Source of the DNA: Glandiceps talaboti | Lineage: Eukaryota > Hemichordata > Enteropneusta > Spengelidae | Direction: 5' to 3' | Assembly (NCBI RefSeq): GCF_964340395.1 | Contig: NC_135560.1 | Coordinates: 808,501 to 872,500 of the forward strand | Length of the DNA stretch: 64,000 nucleotides | Made by a program: the position numbers and the translations under genes | Shown here: in pieces, positions 1 through 12,899 of the stretch | Numbering within the stretch: the first letter of the stretch is position 1 | Layout: each line of letters begins with the position of its first letter | The notes under the pieces: generated by a model | What the model was told of the DNA's origin: nothing | Database searches by the model: none | Seen by the model: the letters and a program-made list of their open reading frames with translations, nothing else

Positions 1-139
1 AAATTTTCTATATCCTTTTCAGCATTTGGTGTTTATAGCTACAGGCTGTACAATGCTTGTTTATTCGTGTCATTATCATCTGTTATTCCTGCAGCTATAA
101 TACAAGCTTATTTATCAATCTGTTCTGTAAATCTTCTGG

Positions 140-496
140 AGTCATGATGGGTGAATGACTAGCGTGACCGGCTTGGAATCTACAGGTTGCAGGTTCAAGC
201 CCCGTCACTGCCTGCTGTTTGTTTCTGAGTGGTTAAAGTCCTTGGGCAAGATGTGAACCATGACTGTGCCTCAGTCAACCCAGCTGTATAACTGGGGACC
301 TGGTAGGATGTAGGTTGCAATATGAAGGCTTTAATCCTATGCGCTTAAATGGCTGCAATGGGTTGTATGCTCCCCGGGGAGTTGAGGAAGACTAAAGGGC
401 TGTTGTGCCATTTTGAACTGCTAAGCCAGGGTTAATAATTGTAAAGCGATTTGAGCAAGGAGTGGGAAAGCGCTATATAAGAAACCAACATTATTA

Positions 497-546
<50 letters not shown>

Positions 547-556
547 GTTATTATTA
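140..556 (+). repeat. tRNA-derived SINE-like repeat with (ATT)n tail
   Basis: A pol III B-box match (GGTTCAAGCCC, 192-202) sits in a tRNA-like head, about 280 bases of unrelated body follow, then a 3' part containing GTAAAGCG...GGAAAGCGCTATATAAG, a tail type shared by many animal SINEs and LINEs. It ends in an (ATT)n run at about 490-556. The head is too diverged to fold as a functional tRNA. Confidence 0.65.
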
Positions 557-784
557 TAATTAAATCTTCGTTGGCTACTCGGCATTACCACAGTCGTTAA
601 ATGTTCACAATGCTCAGCATTTATTCATTCCACTACTTTATGGCCTTTTCCTCTGGTTCAATTACCCCGATGCAGTTTATAGTCCGCTGAATAATATACA
701 TTCAGCTCATTTTGAATACTAATTCATCACCTATCTATGTTTGCTGGTATCTCCAAACTAAGGTAGCTAGGTTAAAGACACCTG

Positions 785-785
785 T

Positions 786-817
<32 letters not shown>

Positions 818-1060
818 TTCTTTTCGGATTACTGCAAATTATCCCCAGTATAAATTCACAAACCTAGCTATGTCTGCCAAGATCTCTCCAGGTAACTGCA
901 CTTACAAACACCTGTGGGCTCCCCAAGTGTTCTTTTTGGAATACTGCAAATTCTCCCAAATACAAATTCACAACCTAGATATGTCTGAACGGATCTCCCC
1001 AGGTAGCTATGTTTACAGTCACCTGCCTTGCTCCATACCCCCCCCCCCCCCAATTGTATT
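785..1060. repeat. Two-copy tandem repeat between poly-C runs
   Basis: A run of about 27 C (787-813) is followed by two diverged copies of a roughly 115-bp unit (814-926 and 927-1040), each with GTGTTCTTTT, TACTGCAAATT and AGCTATGT/CTAGATATGTCTG, and then a second C run near 1040. No protein is supported. Confidence 0.6.
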
Positions 1061-1094
1061 CAGGAGCACATATTGGGCCTATCTGCCGTGACCC

Positions 1095-1940
1095 CATGTA
1101 GCCCATACTCCTTACAGAGCCAAAATGTGTAGTTTGTATTTTGTATCATTTAATTTAGTAGTAAATTTGTTCCAGGACATTGTAAAAGCTCAATTTTCAA
1201 AGACTTAATTCTTAATTTCCTTCACTAACAGCTACAGTAACATCTACCAAATATGTAAGGTATAAAATTAGGTTGTTCCAAATGTTATCAACCCTATGAT
1301 TAGGAAAAGATCAGATGAACAGTTAACCCATGTATAGACAATGTTTAGTGAGCAGCACACACCTGTATACTTTTCTATGAGAGTATCACAATTTGGCCAT
1401 ATTTGATTCAATATATTTTAATATAGTATGTCACCGTTATACCAGGTTTAGTTTAAATCACCTGGTTCATGCCAGAGATATGAAGGTCATGTACAGAAGG
1501 ACTGACTAAACCATCAAATTTAATAGCCCTACAGACAGTGCAATGAACATTATTTTTAATTGGTGGAATTTATTTGAGACTAAATTACTCAATCATTCTG
1601 AATGGTGATATCACAAGATTAATATTGGTATTGCTCAGCAGCCAGACCCTGGCAGGTTAATTCAAACAAATTGTTTGACCTAGTGGCTAACTCAGAGAAA
1701 TGAGACCCCTTAAATATAAACAAATTACATTTGAACAGTTGTCACACTACACAGAGATTTAGGTAGTTATAATCAGAGCTGACTAAATCCACTATGCCTT
1801 GTTCTACAACTTTGAAGCAAAGATGACAACCGTATGTTTGCCACCAGTAAGCCCCATTTGTCTGTTTATGATGCATCCCCAGTGAGGCATACATTCTAAA
1901 GATGTGTCCAAAGTGTCAAATATGGCATCAAATATGCAAA
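1095..1940. other. No gene recognised
   Basis: Single-copy-looking AT-rich sequence 3' of the STAP-like gene. I see no exon with good splice sites, no RNA gene and no obvious repeat. Confidence 0.5.
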
Positions 1941-1944
1941 AATA

Positions 1945-3905
1945 ATGCGTAAACACGACCTCTGGTATGTAATGAATTAATTGAAATTGAAGTATGTATT
2001 CTTAAGATATGGCCTAATTACCCAAAAATCATTAATTATGCAAATTATTCATTAACACTGTAAGGTACATCAACAAATTTTGTAGGACAAATGTATGTTG
2101 TTATGTTTAACGAATATACTAAATTATATTGAAATTGAAGTATACAGTCTTAAGATATTGTAATTAGTTGATTTCATTGATATGCAAATTTCCCTAATTA
2201 ACATGAACAGATCTCACTCAAAAACTAATCAGGTCTAGACATTACCCCAAACATTATATGTACCAAATTTCAATATAATTAAACCAGCCATTTTTAAGAA
2301 AATGATGACACAGACATACATACAGACAGACAGACAGGCAGACAGACATCCCCCTTTTAATACCTCCCGTACCCTTAAAAATAAAGATGTACTCCCCTCC
2401 AATGCCTGTTGCTATGGTAACTGTTCTCGAAGGCAGATGATATCCTAAACCATTCCCTCAATTTTACATTGATTGAATCATTTTCCGTATTTTGTATTAT
2501 TTTTACCTGCCGTAAGGGTACGGGAGGTATTAAAATACAAATGTCTGTCTGTGTGTCTGTCTGTCTGTCTGTGTGTCTGTCTGTGCCATCATTTTCTAAA
2601 ATTCGGCTGGCTCAATTGTAATGTAATTTGGAATATATAATCTTTAGAAATCAATTTTACATTGATTGAATCATTTTCCGTATTTTGTATTATTTTTACC
2701 TGCCGTAAGGGTACGGGAGGTATTAAAATACAAATGTCTGTCTGTGTGTCTGTCTGTCTGTCTGTGTGTCTGTCTGTGCCATCATTTTCTAAAATTCGGC
2801 TGGCTCAATTGTAATGTAATTTGGAATATATAATCTTTAGGATAATAGCTAGACCTGTTTAGGTTTTCAGCCAGATCGGTTAATGTTTAATTAGAGAAAT
2901 TTGCATATTAATGAAATCAAATAATTAAGCAATATCTTAAGACTGCATACTTCAATTTCAATATAATTTAGTATATTTGTTACAACAACATACATTTGTC
3001 CTATAAAATTTGATGATGTACCTTACAGCGTTAACAAATAATTTGCATAATTAATTATTTTTGGTAATTAGGCTATATCTTAAGAATGCATACTTCATAT
3101 TCAACATAATTTAGTACATACGTTAACCATAAGAAAACACATATGTCCTATAAAGTTAGTTGATGTACCTTACAGTGTTAATGAAAAATTTGCATAATTA
3201 ATGATTTTCGGTAATTAGGCTATATCATAAGAATACATACTTCAATTTCAATATAATTCAGTACACATGTTAACAATAACAATCGCACATGTCCTGTAAA
3301 GCTTGTTGATGTACCTTTCAGTGTTATTGAATAATTTGCATAATTAATTATTCTTGGTAATTAGGCTATATCAATTTCAATACAATTCAGTACATACATT
3401 AACCATAACAAATTGTGTATGTCCTATAAAGTTAGTTGATGTACCTTACAGTGTTAATGAATAATTTGCATAATTAATGATTTTCAGTAATTACGCTATA
3501 TCTTATAAGACTGCATGCTTCAATTTCAATACAAATTAGTACATAATGTTAACCACAACAAAGCAGGTACGTCCTATAAAATTTGGTGCTATAGCGTACA
3601 GTTTTAATGAAAAATTTGCATAATTACGTTGTATCTTAAAAATGCAAGCTTCAAATTCCTATAATATGATATATATACCAACCATAATAATACGCACCTG
3701 TCCTATGACGTTTCTTGCTACAACTTTTACCTTTTAATGAGTATTTTGAATAATGAGCGATATTCAGTAATTAAGCAGTATCATGCACTCTTCAAATTCC
3801 GTATAATTTGGCACATACATTAACCTAAGAAAGCACGCTTGTCCAAAAACAAAGCCTGTTACCATATTTTATTTTATTTTAATGAGTTATTTGCATAATT
3901 AATGA
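1945..3905. repeat. Inverted block of ~145-bp dispersed repeats
   Basis: Between 1945 and 2400 the family reads toward a (CAGA)n run and CCTCCCGTACCC; from 2500 to 3905 it reads away in the opposite orientation as about seven diverged units of roughly 145 bp, each containing TTTGCATAATTAAT, GGTAATTAGGCTATATC and GATGTACCTTACAG. The same family recurs at 4805-6135 and 13240-14200. It looks like a degenerate tandem-repeat mobile element. Confidence 0.6.
2458..2840. repeat. Recent 193-bp tandem duplication
   Basis: The unit beginning TCAATTTTACATTG at 2458 repeats almost identically from 2651, including its internal (TCTG)n tract and the ending AATATATAATCTTTAG. Near-identity indicates a much younger event than the surrounding repeats. 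Confidence 0.85.
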
Positions 3906-3907
3906 TT

Positions 3908-4004
3908 CCCTTACGGGAGGCATTCAGTTTAAATCTGGTTATTCATTTTATGCCAAATGTAAAATATGAAATACTAGATTTAAACTGAATGCCTTCCGTA
4001 AGGG
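3908..4004. repeat. Hairpin with 29-base arms
   Basis: CCCTTACGGGAGGCATTC (3908 on) is inverted at GAATGCCTTCCGTAAGGG (ending 4004), arms about 29 bases and loop about 39. The arm sequence recurs alone at 8750-8778, so it marks the terminus of a dispersed element. Confidence 0.75.
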
Positions 4005-4233
4005 TAAAGTTTTGAGATTGTTGTTCCTACAGACAATTGTTGGAATACAACAGAACATATGCAATAAGTTATTTTTTCTCGTTGATTGCTATTTGCCCAT
4101 TACTGTTAGTGATCTCCTGGCCAACCACAATATGTAATGTGAAGCTTTACAGAATGTTGTAGCATATCACTCACCATAGAAAGAGTTTTAAAGGCCAAAA
4201 AAAAATTGTTTCTGGTCAACACCCATCATTTAA

Positions 4234-4554
4234 AGTGGCCATATGGATGAGAATTTGGTATTTATTTTGGATTTTTATTTGATAAAACAGCTTCACTATG
4301 TTTTTCTACTTGAAAAAATAATGTGAAATAACATATACCAAGTCTATGTTTGCAACTCAATAAACTGCAAAAGATTAAACAATGTGTAAAATGTTTGTTA
4401 TTGTACGTACAATAACAAACTTTTTGCACTTTTTGCATCTTTTTGCAATGTATATGTTATTTCAAATTGTTTTTTCAAGTAGAAAAACATAGTGAAGCTG
4501 TTTTATCAAATAAAAATCCAAACTAAATACCAAATTCTCATCCATATGGCCACT
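4234..4554. mobile_element. Foldback MITE, 321 bp
   Basis: AGTGGCCATATGGATGAG at the left end is inverted as CTCATCCATATGGCCACT at the right; the arms continue for about 140 bases (containing TTTGATAAAACAGCTTC and TTTTTCTACTTGAA). The centre carries TTGTTATTGTACGTACAATAACAA. No clear target duplication and no coding capacity. Confidence 0.8.
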
Positions 4555-4804
4555 ACCCCACTTCCTGTGTTAATTTTTTTCATGTTTGTCCAGCCAATTC
4601 AGTCTGCAGATGAAAGGGAAAACACAATAAAGTAACTCTCCCTACATTAATTGCCACCAGTGAAGACAACTGCAAAACTAATCATGAACTAGCCTATGAC
4701 ATCTGTCCCACATACACACTTGCTGTAAAGTACTAAATAAAAAGAACAGTAACTGCAATGATAAGTAGATTGATTAACATTTGTTGAGAATGTAAAAAAA
4801 AAAA

Positions 4805-6135
4805 TCGCATCGTCGCACCACTTTAGACAAAATTTCCTGATGAGAAACTGTTTTCCTTTTTAGTGGCCTCCAAAAATATGCCAAAAACTTATTAAAACTA
4901 AAAGCTATATCACTAATATTTTCAGGACAAGTGTGCTTTGGTATCGCAAATGTATGTATCAAATTATATTGAATTTGAAGAGTGCATTCTTGAGATATAG
5001 CCTAATTACCGAAAACTATTAATTATGTAAATTACTCGTTAATATTCATGGCATGTTTACCTAAACCTAATCAGTTCTTGTCACTACCCTACAGAATACA
5101 TGCAATAAATTTCGCTTTGAATTGAGCAGGTAGTTTTTAGAAAATGGTGATAAAGTCGCACCACTTTAGACAACATTTCCTGACCAGAAACTATTTTTTT
5201 GTGGCCTACCAAAAATATGCCAATAACTTATTAAAACTAAAAGCTACATTAGTGATATTTTCAGGACAGGTGCGCTTTGGTATCACAAATGTATATACCA
5301 AGTTATAATGAATTTGAAGCGTGCATTCTTGAGATATAGACTAACAAGTCATTGAGAATGACATAGTACCCACTATGATTGGATTTTAAGGAATTATCAC
5401 TACTCTGATCACGCAACAACGCTTGTGAACCTAAATCAAACAGACTTAGATATGTTGTGTCTGCTTGTTGGACATGGAACATGCCTACAACAATAAAGGA
5501 TGGGTCGGGTATGGGGGATCATACCACGACGAAAATGGATATGCTCATGTATGTCATAGAACACTGTCCTAATACCAACTTTGAATGAGATATGTTCAAG
5601 CATGTCTGAGTTATGGCTTTGGACATAGAAAAATCGCAAACAAAATGGCTGCCAGGCGGCCATATTGGATCGTATCACAACAACAATGAATATGCACATG
5701 TACGTCATAGAACACTGTCCTAATACCAACTTTGAATGAGATCTGTTCAAGCATGCCTGAGTTATGTATGCCATTGTATGTTGCCCCTGTACCAAGTTTG
5801 AAATAAATCGGTCCCAGCATCTCCAAGAAACGGCTGCGGACGCACGGACGCACGGACACACGGAACCCAATCCATAAGTCCCCGTCCCGGACTTCGTCTG
5901 GCGGGGACTAATTACCGAAAACCATTAATTACGTAAATTGTTCATTAATATTCATGGGATGTTTACCAAAACCTAATCAGTTCTTGCAATTACCCTACGG
6001 AACATGTGTACAAAATTCTGTTTGAACTGAGCCAGCCGTTCTGGAGAAAACGATGACACAGACAGACAGACACACACACACACACACACAGACTTCCACA
6101 CACTAATATATCTCTTCCTTACGGAAGACAAAATA
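4805..6135 (+). repeat. ~345-bp tandem duplication, second copy interrupted
   Basis: 4805-5150 and 5151-5343 plus 5909-6055 are two copies of one unit (GTCGCACCACTTTAGACAA, then TCTTGAGATATAG, TAATTACCGAAAAC and CCTAATCAGTTCTTG). The second is interrupted after GAGATATAGAC by the TA-targeted element at 5344-5908, which confirms that insertion. It ends in (CAGA)n/(CA)n and TTCCTTACGGAAG, as the copies at 2290-2370 do. Confidence 0.8.
5344..5908. mobile_element. TA-targeted element with tandem-repeat core, copy 1
   Basis: Flanked by TA (5342-5343 and 5909-5910). It begins ACAAGTCATTGAGAATGACA and ends in a strong hairpin (GTCCCCGTCCCGGAC...GGCGGGGAC). The core has about two 150-bp units containing ATGGCTGCCAGGCGGCCAT and TATGTCATAGAACACTGTCC; a (GGAC)n-like tract precedes the terminal hairpin. 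Minus-strand ORFs here come from the 150-bp unit being a multiple of three. Non-autonomous; superfamily unresolved. Confidence 0.75.
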
Positions 6136-6794
6136 GAAGTGATGTAGATTACTCAGAAATTGGGAATTGCATAAAAGCAAAATTTACAAGTTTAGTAACT
6201 CTGAAGTTTCACTCTGTATAATCTGCAGGTAAATGCAAAAATGTTCATTTTTAATCATGTTATTTTCAGATTATATGATATCCATATGTCAAGACAACAT
6301 TTTAGAAATTGGCAATTACTGTTATATTTTACTCTCATATTACAAAATTAAGTATATACCGATAAAAATGTGAAAGGGCGCCCTCAAACATCAGCCAACA
6401 TAACATAATATGAGCCAGTTGATGAGGGCAGAATTCGAAGACAAACTCAAGTCTGACATCAACCTCTCCAAACCCCACCCAACCACCCAACTCAGACAGT
6501 TTTTTTAAAAATATTTTCAGCTTTGTAAAGGAAAAACATCAATATTTTTTTATCCTTTCAAACAAGTATACAATCTCCCAAGTTACTAGTCTCTGTAGTG
6601 CCTGACTGTTCATAATAGTGCACCCAGCAAAAGGGGAACACTTGTGTCTGAGAAATATTCAAATACAGAGTACAAACTCCTAGAAACTTCTGACTGAGTA
6701 ATGTCTAATATAAGCTTGAACAGATACATTTTATTGCATAAACGAACAAAATGCACCATTCCTCAAAATTGTCTTTAACACAACATTTCCATTA

Positions 6795-8475
6795 TTAAAT
6801 ATTATATTATAGCATTACCAATTCCAGTGAATTTTGTGACGTCATCGTTGTACATTATTACTGATAATGTACTCAGTTATTGGGCATCGCGGCCCCGGAA
6901 CGAGCATAACAATACAAGCTTATGTCCGTAATGAGAGATGAGATTTGTTCTGTTTCTTCATATAACTAGGTATTTTTTCAAAATGTATGTTGTTACTTAT
7001 GATTGTCATTTCTACGTTAAAAATACAACGCATTCATGAAACAAATTTGTGTTCACAGCAGTTCATTGAAGTGTATATGTGTGTACGTGTACGTACGTGT
7101 GTCGCTGTGATTAGTATTCAGCTTCCGGGCCGAACATGGCAGACGATGTTCAGCGCTGTGTATATTATACGTTGTTTTGTGTTTCTCGGTCTACAAATTC
7201 GCAAAACTATAAAATAATAACAATAATTACGCCCTCCCAGTCCATAATGGCCTCAAGCAAACTTTGCACTCCATAATGGGCGAGGCGACAGCCGAGCCCA
7301 TTATGGAGTGCAAAATTTGCTTGAGTCCATTATGTCGTTCAAAGTTTGCTTATTGTTTAAATGGTTCGAAACTCTTCACTTGTAATTATTAAATAAATAT
7401 TATAATTTGAGTTATGCTGAGTTCAAAAAAGGGGGTGGAAGGAAGTTATAATATATATCACCATTTCGACTGGGGGAGTTGTTATGCTGAGTTCAAAAAA
7501 GGGGGTCATTTCCGGAAGGAAGGTTATAATATACTGATGAAGTCTGTGTGTGTGTGTGTGTGTGTGTGCATCACCATTTCCGAAAAAACGGCTGCATCAA
7601 TTCAAACGAAATTTCATAGACATGTTCCATAGGGTAATGGCAAGAACTGATTAGGTTTTAGTAATAATCCAATGAATATTAATGACCAATTTGAGTAATT
7701 AATTGATCGAACGAGTATAAAGTTGGCGTCACATTCAGATTCAGGTAGTGTTATCTTATGAACGTTATATTGAGCGTCAGATGGCCTCAGATCCAAATCT
7801 GAATCTGATGCCAACTTTATACTCGTACTCTACACTACTGAGAAAGACTCTGTTTTCAGGAGTTTCATGCCAAATCAAATGTGTGTGGAAAATAGACCAA
7901 GCCTCGTCTAGCCTACGAAGAAAATTTCGCAACAATTAAACAATAATGTACGCCCTCCCAGCCCATAATGGACGAAAGCAAACTTTGAACGACATAATGG
8001 GCGAGGCGACAGCCGAGCCCATTATGGAGTGCAAAGTTTGCTTGAGTCCATTATGGACTGGGAGGGCATACATTATTGTTATTATTTTATAGTTTTGCCA
8101 ATTCCAGTGAATTTGTAGACCGAGAAACGCAAAACAACGTATAATATACACAGCGCTGAACATCGTCTGCCATGTTCGGCCAGGAAGCTGAATACTAATC
8201 ATAGCGACACACGTACGTACACGTACACACACATATACACAAATTTGTTTCATGAATGCGTTGTATTTTTAAACAGTGGAAATGACAATCATAAGTAACA
8301 ACATACATTTCGAAACGATACCTAGTCGTATGAAGAAACAGAACAAATAAGCTTGTATTGTTATGCTCGTTCCGGGGCCGCGATGCCCAATAACAGAGTA
8401 CATTATCAGTAATAATGTACAGCGATGACGTCACAAAATTCACTGGAATTGGTAATGCTATAATATAATGTATCA
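6795..8475. mobile_element. Long-arm foldback element, ~1.7 kb
   Basis: TATATTATAGCATTACCAAT near 6805 is inverted at ATTGGTAATGCTATAATATA near 8460. The arms run about 500 bases (CGGCCCCGGAACGAGC / GCTCGTTCCGGGGCCG, GACGATGTTCAGCGCTGTG and its inverse). Inside are further palindromes: GGGCGAGGCGACAGCCGAGCCC twice (7274-7302, 8000-8022) and GAGTATAAAGTTGGC/GCCAACTTTATACTC at about 7715-7827. Both mirror ORFs (6987-7217 plus, 8253-7936 minus) are just the two arms translated, so no transposase is present. Confidence 0.8.
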
Positions 8476-8849
8476 ATAATGGTGACCTATATATTGACGT
8501 CTATATAATTTGTGTACAGTGAGGGTGCGCCACTCAACAAAATCTTGATAATTTTCTTGTAGTGTAAACTCATGGCACATGCCATATCCCGGGTATGTAG
8601 GGAATCACGAAAGCTGAGTGAAGTCGAGGATGGCAAGCTTTCCTGTGCTGAGAATAGGAGGCGTGGCGGGCATTTGAACAACATTTTTGACAACTAACTT
8701 TCATTGGGACTTCACGAATCACATAGAGCTAAATTTCTTGCATAAATTCTTACGGAAGGCATTCAGTTTAAATCTGATATGAATATCTGTTGCCATGGTA
8801 TATATAAAAAAAATCAAATTAAGTGAAAACATTTCCTTCTTTTTGGCAT

Positions 8850-9529
8850 GAGTTAGTGCTACCTGGTGTAACATAAATTGTATAAAATTGAGTTAGTGCT
8901 ACCTGGTGTAACATAAATAGTATAAAATTGAGTTAGTGCTACCTGGTGTAACATAAATTGTATAAAATTGAGTTAGTGCTACCTGGTGTAACATAAATTG
9001 TATAAAATTGAGTTAGTGCTACCTGGTGTAACATAAATTGTATAAAATTGAGTTAGTGCTACCTGGTGTAACATAAATTGTATAAAATTGAGTTAGTGCT
9101 ACCTGGTGTAACATAAATTGTATAAAATTGAGTTAGTGCTACCTGGTGTAACATAAATTGTATAAAATTGAGTTAGTGCTACCTGGTGTAACATAAATTG
9201 TATAAAATTGAGTTAGTGCTACCTGGTGTAACATAAATTGTATAAAATTGAGTTAGTGCTACCTGGTGTAACATAAATTGTATAAAATTGAGTTAGTGCT
9301 ACCTGGTGTAACATAAATTGTATAAAATTGAGTTAGTGCTACCTGGTGTAACATAAATTGTATAAAATTGAGTTAGTGCTACCTGGTGTAACATAAATTG
9401 TATAAAATTGAGTTAGTGCTACCTGGTGTAACATAAATTGTATAAAATTGAGTTAGTGCTACCTGGTGTAACATAAATTGTATAAAATTGAGTTAGTGCT
9501 ACCTGGTGTAACATAAATTGTATAAAATC
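8850..9529. repeat. 40-bp minisatellite, 17 units
   Basis: Exactly 17 units of 40 bp, each starting GAGTTAGTGCTACCTGGTG and ending TTGTATAAAATT. The only difference I see is one substitution in unit 2 (AATAG for AATTG) plus divergence at the very end. This near-perfect uniformity implies recent expansion. Confidence 0.97.
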
Positions 9530-9689
9530 GGATAACTGTTTCCATGAATTGTATGGTAGACGTGTAAATTATGGTGACTGTTGTACTATGAGAATGATGT
9601 CGCTAGAATGTGATACAATGTAGCAATAGTTTTTACGTGACTCATGTCCACTGCATTTATGTGTGTATCCGGTACACACATCACATATA

Positions 9690-12600
9690 AGTGAGTACTG
9701 GTAGTAAATGTATTGGTATTTTGTAATTACTATATCTTGATTACTGGTAGTAAATGTATTGGTAATTTGTAATTACTATATCTTGACAACTGGTAGTAAA
9801 TGTATTGGTAATTTGTAATTACTATATCTTGACTACAGGTAGTAAATGTATTGGTAATTTGTAATTACTATATCTTGATTACTGGTAGTAAATGTATTGG
9901 TAATTTGTAATAACTATATCTTGATTACTGGTAGTAAATGTAGTAGTTTGTAATAACTATATCTTGACTACTGGTAGTAAATGTATTGGTAATTTGTAAT
10001 TACTATATCTTGACTACTGGTATCTTGACTACTGGTAGTAAATGTATTGGTAATTTGTAATTACTATATCTTGACTACTGGTAGTAAATGTATTGGTAAT
10101 TTGTAATTACTATATCTTGACTACTGGTAGTAAATGTATTGGTAATTTGTAATTACTATATCTTCACTACTGGTAGTAAATGTATTGGTAATTTGTAATT
10201 ACTATATCTTGATTACTGGTAGTAAATGTATTGGTAATTTGTAATTACTATATCTTGATTACTGGTAGTATATGTATTGGTAATTTGTAATTACTATATC
10301 TTGATTACTGGTAGTAAATGTATTGGTAATTTGTAATTACTATATCTTGACTACTGGTATCCTGACTACTGGTAGTAAATGTATTGATAATTTGTAATTA
10401 CTATATCTTGACTACTGGTATCCTGACTACTGGTAGTAAATGTATTGGTAATTTGTAATTACTATATCTTCACTACTGGTAGTAAATGTATTGGTAATTT
10501 GTAATTACTATATCTTGATTACTGGTAGTAAATGTATTGGTAATTTGTAATTACTATATCTTGACTACAGGTAGTAAATGTATTGGTAATTTGTAATTAC
10601 TATATCTTGATTACTGGTAGTAAATGTATTGGTAATTTGTAATTACTATATCTTGATTACTGGTAGTAAATGTATTGGTAATTTGTAATTACTATATCTT
10701 GACTACTGGTAGTAAATGTATTGGTAATTTGTAATTACTATATCTTGATTACTGGTAGTAAATGTATTGGTAATTTGTAATAACTATATCTTGATTACTG
10801 GTAGTAAATGTATTGGTAGTTTGTAATAACTATATCTTGACTACTGGTAGTAAATGTATTGGTAATTTGTAATTACTATATCTTGACTACTGGTATCTTG
10901 ACTACTGGTAGTAAATGTATTGGTAATTTGTAATTACTATATCTTGACTACTGGTAGTAAATGTATTGGTAATTTGTAATTACTATATCTTGACTACTGG
11001 TAGTAAATGTATTGGTAATTTGTAATTACTATATCTTCACTACTGGTAGTAAATGTATTGGTAATTTGTAATTACTATATCTTGATTACTGGTAGTAAAT
11101 GTATTGGTAATTTGTAATTACTATATCTTGATTACTGGTAGTATATGTATTGGTAATTTGTAATTACTATATCTTGATTACTGGTAGTAAATGTATTGGT
11201 AATTTGTAATTACTATATCTTGACTACTGGTATCCTGACTACTGGTAGTAAATGTATTTGTAATTTGTAATTACTATATCTTGACTACTGGTATCTTGAC
11301 TACTGGTAGTAAATGTATTGGTAATTTGTAATTACTATATCTTGATTACTGGTAGTAAATGTATTGGTAATTTGTAATTACTATATCTTGACTACTGGTA
11401 GTAAATGTATTGGTAATTTGTAATTACTATATCTTGACTACAGGTAGTAAATGTATTGGTAATTTGTAATTACTATATCTTGATTACTGGTAGTAAATGT
11501 ATTGGTAATTTGTAATTACTATATCTTGATTACTGGTAGTAAATGTATTGGTAATTTGTAATTACTATATCTTGACTCCTGGTATCTTGACTACTGGTAG
11601 TAAATGTATTGGTAATTTGTAATTACTATATCTTGACTACTGGTATCTTGACAACTGGTAGTAAATGTATTGGTAATTTGTAATTACTATATCTTGACTA
11701 CTGGTATCTTGACTACTGGTAGTAAATGTATTTGTAATTTGTAATTACTATATCTTGACTACTGGTAATAAAGTATTGGTAATTTGTAATTACTATATCT
11801 TGACTACTGGTAGTAAATGTATTTGTAATTTGTAATTACTATATCTTGACTACTGGTAGTAAATGTATTGGTAATTTGTAATTACTATATCTTGACTACT
11901 GGTAGTAAATGTATTGGTAATTTGTAATTACTATATCTTGACTACTGGTATCTTGACTACTGGTAGTAAATGTATTGGTAATTTGTAATTACTATATCTT
12001 GACTACTGGTAGTAAATGTATTGGTAATTTGTAATTACTATATCTTGACTACTGGTAGTAAATGTATTGGTAATTTGTAATTACTATATCTTGATTACTG
12101 GTATCTTGACTACTGGTAGTAAATGTATTGGTAATTTGTAATTACTATATCTTGACTACTGGTAGTAAATGTATTGGTAATTTGTAATTACTATATCTTG
12201 ACTACTGGTAGTAAATGTATTGGTAATTTGTAATTACTATATCTTGATTACTGGTAGTAAATGTATTGGTAATTTGTAATTACTATATCTTGACTACTGG
12301 TAGTAAATGTATTGGTAATTTGTAATTACTATATCTTGATTATTATATCTTGACTACTGGTAGTAAATGTATTGGTAATTTGTAATTACTATATCTTGAC
12401 TACTGGTAGTAAATGTATTGGTAATTTGTAATTACTATATCTTGATTACTATATCTTGACTACTGGTAGTAAATGTATTGGTAATTTGTAATTACTATAT
12501 CTTGACTACTGGTAGTAAATGTATTGGTAATTTGTAATTACTATATCTTGACTACTGGTATCTTGACTACTGGTAGTAAATGTATTGGTAATTTGTAATT

Positions 12601-12765
12601 ACTATATCTTGATTACTGGTAGTAAATGTATTGGTAATTTGTAATTACTATATCTTGACTACTGGTAGTAAATGTATTGGTAATTTGTAATTACTATATC
12701 TTGACTACTGGTAGTAAATGTATTTGTAATTTGTAATTACTATATCTTGATTACTGGTAGTAAAC
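9690..12765. repeat. 46-bp minisatellite with spacer variants, ~3.1 kb
   Basis: Unit of 46 bp: ACTGGTAGTAAATGTATTGG then TAATTTGTAATTACTATATC TTGA. Some units are separated by a 14-15 base partial copy (TACTGGTATCTTGAC). Rare variants recur at a fixed offset of about 870 bp, showing block duplication within the array. Confidence 0.97.
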
Positions 12766-12866
12766 ATATTAAATGTAGTAAATGACAATTGAAGTTATCA
12801 GAAGTGAGCGAGAGTACATCAAAATGTCGACAAATTGTGAAGTGAAAATGATGGATGTATTCATAG

Positions 12867-12896
12867 ACCCTCCACCCACGTGGGTGGAGGGTTTAT
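12867..12896. repeat. Perfect GC-rich hairpin
   Basis: CCCTCCACCCACGTGGGTGGAGGG is an uninterrupted palindrome (split here: CCCTCCACCC, ACGT, GGGTGGAGGG) in otherwise AT-rich DNA just past the 46-bp array. It contains a central CACGTG E-box. Confidence 0.85.
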
Positions 12897-12899
12897 GAT

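Noticed and set aside
130-215. Possible tRNA gene
   Set aside because: A B box is present but the cloverleaf does not form and the sequence continues into a SINE body and (ATT)n tail.
5436-5870. 144-codon minus ORF, similar to 32378-32782 and 49520-49841
   Set aside because: The similarity between copies is that of a mobile repeat with a 150-bp unit; residues vary without coding-type constraint and both strands are open.
6987-8253. Two matching ORFs (6987-7217 plus, 8253-7936 minus) suggesting a conserved protein
   Set aside because: They are the two arms of one foldback element, so the match is DNA inversion.
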